Shown in pieces: positions 12,561-23,900 of a stretch of DNA of 64,000 bases. The notes beneath the pieces were generated by a model. The model was not told where the DNA came from and did no database searches. It saw nothing but the letters and a program-made list of their open reading frames with translations. Numbering within the stretch: position 1 is the stretch's first letter; every line of letters starts with the position of its first letter. The stretch lies in assembly GCA_034190875.2 (NCBI GenBank), contig CM067357.1:20537462-20601461 (forward strand), read 5' to 3'. This stretch comes from Urechis unicinctus. Taxonomy: Eukaryota > Annelida > Polychaeta > Xenopneusta > Urechidae. Both the position numbers and the translations under genes were made by a program.

Positions 12561-15136
12561 TGCGTGTCTGTGTTCAACAGTGGCGTAACTGTGTACGAAT
12601 GTGTTCAGGCTTGCAGTAGCTGCAAGAGAAGTGAACCGTTATTAAACCATTGTTGGAGCTAATATACGCACTGCACGAGGGGATTCTCATTTTGCGATTC
12701 ATACTTAACGTTTTGCCCTTAGAACTAAATTCTCTGGGGTTTTTATGTTGTTGTTGTTGTTATCTCCTATATTTGTCAGTTCACGCAGATAAATCATTAT
12801 CTCACATGTTGCGACCACAAGTTGACACCAAGATAAAGTGTTAAAGTCGATGCGCTTCACCGCTAGCATGTCGGACGTCGATATTTCTCCGAATGTCTGA
12901 CACCGAGTCGATGCGAAGGTACGCTTTTCTAAGTCCCAAAGAGACAATTCTCTCAAAACAAACAAACACAAAATATAAAATTATTAACTGACCATACCAG
13001 AAACCCATACTGAATACCAAAGTCACATGACTGGCGGTTTTATGTTTAAAAAAACGTGGGATTATGCGACGTAAGGTAATTGTCATTGGAAAAAATTTTT
13101 ATTTCTCTCACGGGCCAACTAAATTTTGAAGTTAAATAATTCATAGTCCCGTGGGAGTAACGATTTATATTACGGGATAGTCATACAGTCCCGTTTTTAA
13201 AATCCAAGTATTTTACTACTCGAATGCAACCTAACCACCTTACTTCGCAGGGTTAGCCAGACACCAACCCACCCGTCCATGGGGCTACGTAGCGAGGTCG
13301 ACATAATCCCATCCGACCCCACGTCGCGATCACAGGCACTTAAGTCAATAACCCCAAGCAACAGTGACATGTATCGATATAAATATACGAGCCAAGAAAA
13401 ACCGAAAACTACCGAACGCGCTCGTTGAATTGACTTGGGTGACTTTTGTCGCGATCGCCAAAAGGTGCGAATGCAGCTAAGCTGGCTCCAACAGCAAGGG
13501 GGTCCATTGCTATATAAGATAATAAGGCTTGCGACGCCTAGCATCTTGTCCTTAAAATTGTTTCTAGCTGGTGGATCATCCATAACTTATAACCTCTGTG
13601 ATTTTCTAAATAACCATGTTAGTTTGATATTTCTCCGATTCGTAGTCACCGAGATATTGCCTCCCAGACATGACTAGAATGCTACAGCGAAAAGGTGTTA
13701 AGGAGACAGTTTGGACAGTCACCTGCGATGTGACGTCACAGGTCCTATTGGACGAGTGATTTTAAAATACGGCGGGCTGTATTGTATATCTTAGAGAAAA
13801 ACACTTTCTTTAAGTTAGTTACATTTTTCACAAACCTACGTCTTGGTCTAACTTTTTTCATAGAACGCAGAATAGTACTGCGATCGCGCAAGTAAACGTC
13901 ATGCAGACGCTCACGTCGGGAACATTCTTGTACAGCACTGCAGTGTATATTATTGCCCGATCCAATAATTTCCCAACATGATTTTTGAGATATAGCTTGT
14001 CAGCTATTGAAATTAACCCTGCATTTGAGTTCCAGAAAAGGCTAAGATTATACGATACAAGAAAGCACCTGTTTCACAACTAAAACATTGCACTAAAACT
14101 TCTGCAGCTTGCAGTTGATGAGCAATCCAATAAGAATTTAACACATTTCCAGTGGTGGGCCGTTTGCGGGTAGGGGTGTAGACGGGACGGTTGGGTTGGG
14201 TTGGGTTAGCAAGGGTAGGACGGACAGTTAAGGAATCCTGGCTAAGACCTTGGTACCGCTGATCCTGTTATTTACTTATCAAGGCCATTAGTACGAATAC
14301 AACCCCAAACCTACGCACTGCAAACACGCGATGCGTCCCCCACCGAGCGATCAAAGGCTCTACGACAACTTCACATCCGTAACCTGATAAGATTCGCAAC
14401 CGTGAATTGAGTCAAGATAAGGGAGGGGGGGTAAAAGGTAAACCATGCAATACCCACACATAGGGAGAATCAACGGCGTGAAGCCCTTCCGCACGAGTAG
14501 TGGTTCCCGCCGCGACAAGCGCCTCGTGACACATTAGACGGTTCATAGTCGGTTCTTCAATGCGTAAAGAAAGGAAGCCAATGTGATTATTCGAGGATAC
14601 AAATAGTGATGCGATGTGCATACCTGAGGATACATACAGTGATTCGAAGGAATTATTCAGCTTCAGAGAAAATAAGCCATGACATTTTTTCCAAATGATA
14701 CTGACTACTTTTCCAAAGACATAGTAAGTACGCAGTTTTTGTAAGCTGTGACTCGTAAGCTGCAGACGATCTACACAATATTACTCCGTCTATTCCGTTT
14801 GTAACGCAGGGGAAGGAGTAAGGTCATAGGGTAGGAGCAAAGCAAAGACACGTCGTCTCGATCTTTAGATGTTCTTAGTAGATCAGCTCGCTGTAATTTA
14901 CTCTAAGGTGATCCCTCTCAACTCCATCCCACCTCAAGTGAGAGATGCAGTTATATCAGCGAGCGCGCCGAGGGGCGCTTGGTCGAATTCGATGGGCACT
15001 TTAAGATCTCATCGTGGCATGCGTACCTTATACAAACTCTGCATAGGCGGCTCAGTATTTATCAGATACTGGCTGCTTGAATCTTCAGTATTCGCAGTAA
15101 AAATATTTTAGTTTTGTAACGGCTTTGTTTCATTTT
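12561..15136. other. no supported gene
   Basis: Several 60-128 codon frames without recognisable domains. At 14193-14215 four G-runs (GGGTT repeated, then AAGGG) could form a quadruplex. Confidence 0.45.
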
Positions 15137-15670
15137 TTAAATCCGTCGTACATAGTATATAGTTGCTGAAAACCATATGACGCTTGATGCAACAACAACA
15201 ACAACAACAAAAACAACAAGTACCGCATTGAAATTAAACAGATAGTCAAAATCGTACTCAAAGGGGTCATTAACATGATGTTTAAAGCCAGTGTGTCTTT
15301 TTTTCGAGACTGCCACCTGGTGTGTAAACAAAACAGTCCCCAGCAACATTATGATGTGTTGCCGCGGGCGCTGATAGATTAAACCACTGGTAGATTTACC
15401 CCTATACCCAAAACAAAACAGTACGTCGAGTAAGATGCGTATATCATATATATGTGGACATAAACAGTTACTTAAAGTGAGTAAATGCCACACCCAATAC
15501 GCATGCCCCATTATCCTCCTCCTATCTCCATGGCATACACATGACCAATATGCTGAATATTTACAGTATTTCCGCCGGTTAGCTAGCCAAAGGTTAAACA
15601 ATGTGGTGCAAATTACTACTAGGATGATGCACAGGCACACAATGCTGCCAAATAGCTTGAGATAAGTCAA
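15137..15670 (-). CDS. hypothetical 177-codon open frame, two hydrophobic segments
   Basis: Not recognised. The N-terminus (LFGSIVCLCIILVVICTTLF) would make a signal anchor or membrane helix. A second hydrophobic stretch near the C-terminus (VVFVVVVVVASSVIWF) is partly a translated CAA/TTG microsatellite (about 15190-15225). There are no neighbours or promoter signals to support it. A frame of this length is expected by chance in 64 kb, so it is listed only as the longest unexplained frame outside repeats and the transposon. Confidence 0.15.
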   Translation of the reverse strand: MTYLKLFGSIVCLCIILVVICTTLFNLWLANRRKYCKYSAYWSCVCHGDRRRIMGHAYWVWHLLTLSNCLCPHIYDIRILLDVLFCFGYRGKSTSGLIYQRPRQHIIMLLGTVLFTHQVAVSKKRHTGFKHHVNDPFEYDFDYLFNFNAVLVVFVVVVVVASSVIWFSATIYYVRRI

Positions 15671-16195
15671 GTTATTAATTTGAGTTGTGGTTAAAGGCAG
15701 ACATAGATTGTGGTCAGGGAAGTTTTCTTCACAAAGTCAGAATGGCTTTAAATGATACACACGAGTAGCAAAAATACATTAAAATATTTTTTATACCACT
15801 GCCATAAATATATATTTAAGATTGTAAAGTAATCTCTTAACGTGTTATCATTAAAAACTATTCTATGACGGATTGTGATGAGCTGTACGTCGCTGTTGTT
15901 CCTTATGAGCTAACTTCTAAAAAGGGTGCAATTTTCCGCGAAAGCATAATATATTTGCGGAACACAGTGTGACATATTGCCGTGGAACATAGGATTTTAT
16001 TTCTTGACTGGAATCTAGAGTAGAAATGCGACTTACCTCATCGGGAGTCTTCCATGATGAAGTGCTGAAGTTGATTAAGTGACCTCTGAATGTAGTAACA
16101 TCGAATAAAAATACTCCTCAATATATATATTTGCCAAGTTTTGCTGTGTCGGAGTATTTTCACTTTCTTCATTATTCGTGTAGTCTGATGAGCAT

Positions 16196-16229
16196 TGAAG
16201 TTGGCGCAAAATAGTAGAACCATATAAGA
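16196..16229 (+). repeat. putative left terminal inverted repeat (34 bp)
   Basis: Contains GGCGCAAAATAGTAGAACC. Over 34 bases it differs from the reverse complement of 33480-33513 at two positions. Similarity stops abruptly on both sides. Confidence 0.6.
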
Positions 16230-16234
16230 CGAGA

Positions 16235-16244
16235 TCTCGCGAGA
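16235..16244. promoter_or_regulatory. TCTCGCGAGA palindrome
   Basis: An exact copy of the TCTCGCGAGA element known from many animal core promoters, five bases inside the putative left terminal repeat. A ten-base match has limited weight; no gene start is visible beside it. Confidence 0.25.
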
Positions 16245-16770
16245 AGAAAAAGAAGCAAATACCTTATTGCAGATATTACTATGTTTTCGAGATAGCTTGA
16301 CATTTTCGTCTGCTACGATATGCTTTATTTTAATTTGGCAATCTTCGTTTTATACTGGTAATTGCGGCCAAATGTCGAATATGACTCGAGTGCTGTGAGA
16401 AATGATAACAAGTGGATCTACAATCACCCGCGTTGTTGTTATCATTCGTTATTAAACTATATATGGTGTGTAAACTTTAGTTTTGAGCGATATTGAAAGG
16501 TTTTTTGTGCAATCAAGTCCATAATAGGATCGGTAAGTTAGAAATCAAAGTTAGAAATCAATGAATTCGAGCACATAATTTTATAAAATAAAATATGATT
16601 AAAACCAGTTATGAACACATGCTAAATGATATAAACTTGTTGTCTCTCTTGAATGACATTGCATTTTCGCCGAATAGGGATATTGCTTTCCCATATGTCA
16701 TGCGTTAATAATCCTAGTGTGAGAGCCTGTCATGTAATGTAAGAATCTGTAGAACCACCATCCCCTAACA

Positions 16771-16792
16771 CCCCCCCCCCAAAAAAAAAAAA
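16771..16792. repeat. C10-A12 homopolymer pair
   Basis: Ten C followed directly by twelve A, just outside the left satellite arm. A likely spot for length errors in the assembly. Confidence 0.9.
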
Positions 16793-16904
16793 CCCCAGTG
16801 ATAATAGCAATGAACAATCCCATACATTAAAAACATATCCCAGCAACAAAATATTGTACATTGTTCCACAATCAAGTTTTTCTATGTCCAGAGCAATTTA
16901 GCTG

Positions 16905-19900
16905 ACTCCAAAGTAATTATTCTCTGGTGCTATGCACTGATAAGGCAACTCAAAACTGTATGTAGTATACCCCAATCAGCCAGTTAACTATCTAGAAAAG
17001 ATTATTGGAAGCCATGTGTATTGAGCTCACATTGGGTCCAAAATCTCACTTTGCACCCGCTAAAGCAAAAAATATGGGAGGGAACCCCGTAAGATAACTT
17101 TTATCTGGTGCTATACACCCACTAGGCTACCCAAAACTGTATCCAGTATACCCCCATCGGCGTTATAACTATCTAGAACCATTTAGTGGAAGTAATGTGT
17201 ATTGAGTTAACATAGGGTCCAAAATCTCACTTTCAACACCCTGTAACACAAAAACTGGGAGGGAAACCCCCAAAGTAACTATGGTCTGCTACTATACACC
17301 CACTAGGCTACCCAAAACTGTATCCAGTATACCCCCATCGGCGTTATAACTATCTAGAACCATTTAGTGGAAGCTATGTATATTGAGTTAACATAGGGTC
17401 CAAAATCTCACTTTCAACACCCTGTAACACAAAAACTGGGAGGGAAACCCCCAAAGTAACTATGGTCTGCTACTATACACCTACTAGGCTACTCAAAACT
17501 GCATGCAGTATACCCCCATCGGCGTTATAACTATCTAGAACCATTTAGTGGAAGTAATGTGTATTGAGGTCCCGCAAAGCCAAAAATCTCACTTTCAACC
17601 CCCTGTAACACAAAAACTGGGAGGGAAACCCCCAAAGTAACTATAGTCTGCTACTATACACCCACTAGGCTACCCAAAACTGTATGCAGTATACCCCCAT
17701 CGGCGTTATAACTATCTAGAACCATTTAGTGGAAGTAATGTGTATTGAGTTAACATAGGGTCCAAAATCTCACTTTCAACCCCCTGTAACACAAAAACTG
17801 GGAGGGAAACCCCCAAAGTAACTATGGTCTGCTACTATACACCCACTAGGCTACCCAAAACTGTATCCAGTATACCCCCATCGGCGTTATAACTATCTAG
17901 AACCATTTAGTGGAAGCTAGATACCATTTAGTGGCCAAAAATCTCACTTTGAATGTAACACAAAAACTGGGAGGGAAACCCCCAAAGGTCTCCCTATACT
18001 CCAACTAGGCTACCCAAAAAAATCTCATAACTATTCAAACCATTTAGTGAAGCTATGTGTATTGAGTAACACAAAATCTCAAAACTGGGAGGGAAACCCC
18101 CAAAGTAACTATGGTCTGCTACTATACACCTACTAGGCTACCCAAAAACTGTATGCAGTATACCCCCATCGGCGTTATAACTATCTAGAACCATTTAGTG
18201 GGTAATGTGTATTGAGGTCCCGCAAAGCCAAAAATCTCACTTTCAACCCCCTGTAACACAAAAACTGGGAGGGAAACCCCCAAAGTAACTATAGTCTGCT
18301 ACTATACACCCACTAGGCTACCCAAAACTGTATCAGTATACCCCCATCGGTGTTATAATGTTTTAACTATCTAGAACCATTTAGTGGAAGTAATGTGTAT
18401 TGAGTTAACATAGGGTCCAAAATCTCACTTTCAACCCCCTGTAACACAAAAACTGGGAGGGAACCCCCAAAGTAACTATGGTCTGCTACTATACACCCAC
18501 TAGGCTACCCAAAACTGTATCCAGTATACCCCCATCGGCGTTATAACTATCTAGAACCATTTAGTGGAAGCTATGTGTATTGAGGTCCCGCAAAGCCAAA
18601 AATCTCACTTTGAACCCCTGTAACACAAAAACTGGGAGGGAAACCCCCAAAGTAACTATAGTCTGCTACTATACACCAACTAGGCTACCCAAAACTGTAT
18701 CCAGTATACCCCCATCGGCGTTATAACTATCTAGAACCATTTAGTGGAAGCTATGCGTATTGAGTTAACATAGGGTCCAAAAATCTCACTTTCAACACCC
18801 CTGTAACACAAAAACTGGGAGGGAAACCCCCAAAGTAACTATGGTCTGTTACTATACTCCCACTAGGCTACCCAAAACTGTATCCAGTATACCCCCATCG
18901 GCGTTATAACTATCTAGAACCATTTAGTGGAAGCTATGTATATTTAGGTTGCGAAGGTCCCGCAAAAAAAGAAACCCCCAAAGTAAAATCTCACTTTCAA
19001 CCCCCTGTAACACAAAAACTGGGAGGGAAACCCCCCCAAAGTAACTATATGGTCTGCCACTATACACCAACTAGGCTACCCAAAACTGTATGCAGTATAC
19101 CCCCATCGGCGTTATAACTATCTAGAACCATTTAGTGGAAGTAATGTGTATTGAGGTCCCGCAAAGCCAAAATCTCACTTTCAACCCCCTGTAACACAAA
19201 AACTGTGAGGGAAACCCCCAAAGTAACTATGGTCTGCTACTATACACCCACTAGGCTACCCAAAACTGTATGCAGTATACCCCCATCGGCGTTATAACTA
19301 TCTAGAACCATTTAGTGGAAGTGCTATGTAGGTATATGATCGGGTCCCTAGCAAAGTCCCCAAAAAAATCTCACTTTCAACCCCCTGTAACACAAAAACT
19401 GGGAGGGAAACCCCCAAAGTAACTATAGTTTGCGACTATACACCTACTAGGCTACCCAAAACTGCATGCTCTATACCCCCATCGGCGTTATAACTATCTA
19501 GAACTATTTAGTGGAAGTAATGTGTATTGAGTTAACATAGGGTCCAAAATCTCACTTTCAACCCCCTGTAACACAAAAACTGGGAGGGAAACCCCCAAAG
19601 TAACTATGGTCTGCTACTATACACCCACTAGGCTACCCAAAACTGTATCCAGTATACCCCCATCGGCGTTATAACTATCTAGAACCATTTAGTGGAAGCT
19701 ATGTATATTCAGGTCCCGCAAAGCCAAAAATCTCACTTTCAACACCCTGTAACACAAAAACTGGGAGGGAAACCCCCAAAGTAACTATGGTCTGCTACTA
19801 TACACCCACTAGGCTACCCAAAACTGTATGCAGTATACCCCCATCGGCGTTATAACTATCTAGAACCATTTAGTGGAAGTAATGTGTATTGAGGTCCCGC

Positions 19901-20072
19901 AAAGCCAAAAATCTCACTTTCAACCCCCTGTAACACAAAAACTGGGAGGGAAACCCCCAAAGTAACTATAGTCTGCTATTATACACCCACTAGGCTACTC
20001 AAAACTGTATCCAGTATACCCCCATCGGCGTTATAACTATCTAGTGGAAGCTATGTGTATTGAGTTAAACCT
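16905..20072 (+). repeat. left satellite arm, about 17 copies of a ~181-bp monomer
   Basis: Each unit carries AACACAAAAACTGGGAGGG, CCCAAAGTAACTAT, CTAGGCTACCCAAAACTG, CCCCCATCGGCGTTATAACT and ATCTAGAACCATTTAGTGG. Two variants of the joining segment alternate: GTTAACATAGGGTCC and GGTCCCGCAAAGCC. The outermost unit and a half (16905-17100) is clearly the most diverged. Units near 17925-18080 and 18950-18990 are truncated or scrambled, either real rearrangement or collapse in assembly. The inner end (20072) lies 77 bp from the gene's poly(A) signal. Confidence 0.97.
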
Positions 20073-20148
20073 CTAAACCTTAGACCATGCATTTCATAAC
20101 AAATAAATGACAGAAGCACAGCTATTAAGGTAGAACATGGACAGTAAC

Positions 20149-20154
20149 TTTATT
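20149..20154 (-). terminator. AATAAA polyadenylation signal of the transposon gene
   Basis: AATAAA on the minus strand, 227 bases past the Ulp1-domain stop codon and just before the left arm. It is the only well-placed signal between the stop and the array. Confidence 0.5.
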
Positions 20155-20380
20155 GATTTCAAACCGTTAACGCATTATCATACATGGAATGGGATTTAAT
20201 TGGCTTATTTGCAAAATATATACAATATGTGTATATACAACAATATTTAATGATATGTAAACCATATACTCTACTCACAATTTTTAATCACATGTTTGTT
20301 CAATCAGAGTAGTAAATGTGCAATGAAAAAGATATCCCTGGCAAATATTGCAAATTCCTTATCGATTATGAATATGTCAA

Positions 20381-20935
20381 TTAAACTTCAATTCTCGTTT
20401 TATTAATTGTTAGTCTAGAAAGCAGGGGTTCAAATGAAAATACCTTATTAAAGACTAGAGCTTTTGCCATGGTGCAGACATATGGCCCACAGCTATGACC
20501 ATCCTTTTGTTTTAGGAAATTATTAGTTTGACAATAAGCAACATGAGACCAATATTTAGATTCCATTTTTTTACCGGTTGCACATATATACTCAAAATGA
20601 AGGTACTTAGCTATTTGAGCCACAACTGAATCATGTGTGCCACAGTAGGAGTCACAAGTAAAAATGGCGTTTCTCTTGGTGTTCACAACAAACAGTATCC
20701 AATGGAGGTCGGAATTGCATGGTATCAAAACCCATTCATAATCAAACCATTTAATTGAACACTGACGAGTTATAAAATTTTGCAATGGTTTTTTTTGTTA
20801 CAATCAAACAAACGTTGGAAAATCCACCCAGAATCCACCACATGAACCAATTTTGAATTTATACTATGATTCTTAATAAGAAACATGTAAGTATCTATAA
20901 CAGCACTGTTGAACCACCCATCCCTATTGCAACTA
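20381..20935 (-). CDS. transposon gene: Ulp1/SENP-type SUMO protease (C48) domain
   Basis: Cleaves SUMO-like modifiers if active. It opens with DGWFNSAVIDTYMFLI and VHVVDSGWIFQRLF, the substrate-facing start of C48 proteases. The catalytic set follows: YEWVLIPCNSDLHWILFVV (His 20702-20704), IFTCDSYCGTHDSV (Asp 20651-20653), then KQKDGHSCGPYVC (Gln six residues before the Cys at 20489-20491). All four residues are in place and the spacing is normal for a domain of about 185 residues. A one-base change at the T8 run 20789-20796 splits it; adding one base rejoins the frame. The protein stops at 20381. ULP domains occur in plant Kaonashi MULEs, and adenovirus-type relatives in Polintons, so a role in transposition is precedented. 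Confidence 0.8.
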
Positions 20936-23900
20936 CTAATTTTGGATAGTGTTTCTGTACTGATGAAGTGGCCACCAAGAGAGATGTTATTTAACTGTTT
21001 ATAAGATGGCTTAGACTTGGCCGAAACTAAACTAATTTTTTCAATGGATGTTGTCTCATATCTTGCTTCCCTCAAGGTCGGTATATTAGTTTGTTTAACA
21101 ACATTCTTGTTCATAAAAATTATTGCTGTGTTTGTAACTAATAGTAATTCTTTCAAAAAAGCTGAAGAAAGTTGACGTGAAACCCCCTGGTTGTCCATTT
21201 GAAAAATGTTGCCCTTTAAGAAACTTACATTCATCAATGAGTCATTAAGTTCAAAAAAAAAAAAGCAACCACATGGTACACGACAACCCTGCCTGGGTAA
21301 ACTAAATTAATTATATGTGAACTATCAAATGAGACATCACATGCAAAATCTAATATTTTGTTTAAATTGGAATTGAGTCTCACTACCAATGTACTTGGTA
21401 GTGATGAAACAACTACAGGGTGTGTATTTTGGTCTGATATACAATTACAAGAATTTACTCTGTGTTTTTTGCTGATGAAGGCTGACAGGCTTTTTAGCAA
21501 ATCGTGAGCAGTTAAATTAATGACATCTATGAATGGCACAGAACAGGAAGTTACATTTTTTATACACCCTGGGCAACTACTGGTAGAATGGAAAATGGTT
21601 GAAAATGCAGTTGCCAAGCCCCCGGAAACATTTACTTGAGTAAGTGTTTTAACCATAGCACAGTAGAAAGCAATAGCACTAGTTGTAGTTGCGACCCCAC
21701 TAACACTTTTACAGATTAACTCTATGTTTGGCTTGTGTAATTTGTTGGTGAGAAGTAAGCAGTTTAAGAATATGTTTCGCCCTATATAGCCTAGAATCTG
21801 ACTTATTTGACAACTCATTCTTTAGATCTAAAAGGCCTTTGGCATTGGATAGAGCGTGGACTATTGGCTCTATCCATAGTAACTTTGAATCGAAATGTTC
21901 CTTTTTTTCATACACTAAAACATAGGCATTTTTTTCCCACAAGTTCCTCGGTTGTCATGAGCTGGGTTGATATAATATTGTCGTTACAAAGGGTCACATA
22001 TGTTTGATTGCTAATTGATGTCAATACACTTGCTGTATAGTGGCCAGAATCTGGTGAATCACCCCAATGATCAATATAACTAAGAAGTTGGTAAGATTGT
22101 TTTGAACTATCTGATACCCCAATATTAATGACCTCATTTAAATATACCTCATTGCGGTTTTTCTCTGCACATTGACTAGTTTGATTGAACACAAACCTGT
22201 TTAAAATTATGACCAGTGTAGGTGGTAAACTGGCAAAGGATACAGTCTCTGTGCTGGCACTTGTTGAGCATTTGGAGCAGGTCTGTTCCATAGGACGCGG
22301 TTCTTGGTGTTCATTTAGTAGGTCCTAATAACAAAACCAAATATCACATTATTATCTTGCTACAAAATGATGAGAGGTTATGCTAGGGCAATTACAGATG
22401 ACTTCTTTGTTTGATAAGGTATGTACTCAGCCAAGTAGCTTCGACAAACTAACTAACCTGAATAGACCTGTAATAACCTGCTGGAGACTCCTGGGGTACT
22501 GTCAGGACCAAGCAGGTGTCACTTGCTTGTTTGAAGGTAACTGTCCTGCACCTCTGACATTCCCGTTTGTAGTCAATCTGTTACCGAGCAAACATCCCTG
22601 TAAAAAGTAGTCTACAGCCAACGAAATACAGCAATGGGTAAACTTATTACGTTTATCGGCAATATTTACCATAATGAGGTATTTGAGCCGTGTCATCTCT
22701 CTGCTCATGTACTCCATGAAGAACTCCTGGGCATCTACCTGTATTTGATAAGGAAATTTCTCAGAACCCAAGTAATGAAGGGGCCTTTTGGTAGTTTTGA
22801 GTGATGATATTGGTAATGTGCTTACTGGATAATTCAAGCAAAAAAACATCATCCTCACTTTTGTCAGCGATTGGCTTCAGCATATTATATAATAAAGTAT
22901 CCGGTACTGGTTCAGGGGAATTGACCAGAATATGATGCCATATACCTAGCAGGGGTCTCATCTCCTGTTGCACAGAAAAATTGTCTTGCATATATAAAAC
23001 TAAGTCAGATTGAGAAAATGCCTGAATTGTTGAATTTAACCAACATGAATTTCCAATATTATTTATGCCACAGAAAGATACGTTAATGGCGTCCGAATGT
23101 AATCTTGTATTATTACTTTTTATGGTGTCCTTATTGGGTATCACGGGTAGCTTTATATTGGGGGCTTTTTGGTAAGTTCCAGACTGCTCGGGCAATTTAT
23201 CAAATTTCCTTTTCTTGTTATACGTTTCGGACACTGTTTCGGTTAACTTAGAGGATTCTTTTGGTAATCTTTTTTTGCGGGGACTCTTAATTAGACTTAA
23301 TGCCAGATTCTGTTGCAGAGCACAAAATTCCCTTTCCAATATTGCAGATAATTCGTCGCATCTTAATCCTTCTCTGCCCGCCAAAGTTATATTTTTAAGG
23401 TAGTCAAATCTTTCTTCCTGTGCACTTGTAGTTTTAGATGGGTCTAAGGCTGATCTAAATCTGGTATTGTTAGTACCATTAGCTAAAATTGAGAGTGGTG
23501 TGGTAAAAGACTTATACTTACTAGAATGGCGGCTCGGATCACCAAGCAACAAATTTGACCATAGTGGGAATGTAGGCAACCAAAGTTTCAACAATAGCTT
23601 GGCAAAAGTAACGGAGTAGCGACTATTTTTCGTCGTTGATGAAACATCACAAGAAGCCTCAACAATTTTATCGGCTTCTTCTTCTATTCCTGATGCCCAG
23701 ATATGGAAAGGGGAGGATGTATTGAATAACAACTTTTCTTCTTCACTGAAATAATTTGGTTTTTCTAAATCCTCAACAGTCATTTCATTTGTCTCCTGGT
23801 TAATGCTGTTTGATTCAGTCAGATCAGATTTATCAAAAAGCGATCGCAAACTGGTGTCAAAACTATTTATTTTCTTTATCAATCTACTGCTGTGTTTTTG

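Noticed and set aside
11769-12588. Long open frames up to 249 codons on both strands (His/Thr/Tyr- or Met/Tyr/Val/Cys-rich)
   Set aside because: They are translations of the TATG/TGTA microsatellite, which lacks stops in several frames.
14193-14215. GGGTT repeats resembling telomeric DNA
   Set aside because: Only three copies, not the TTAGGG unit; at most a G-quadruplex motif.
16905-20072. Evenly spaced repeats considered as a CRISPR array
   Set aside because: Units are ~181 bp and repeat along their entire length with no unique spacers, in clearly eukaryotic DNA.
22739-22825. A possible 87-nt intron (GTAAGC ... ATACAG) just before the USP QVDAQEFF block
   Set aside because: The segment is open in frame and SEKFPYQIQVDAQEFF continues the usual USP pattern, so I read it as coding.
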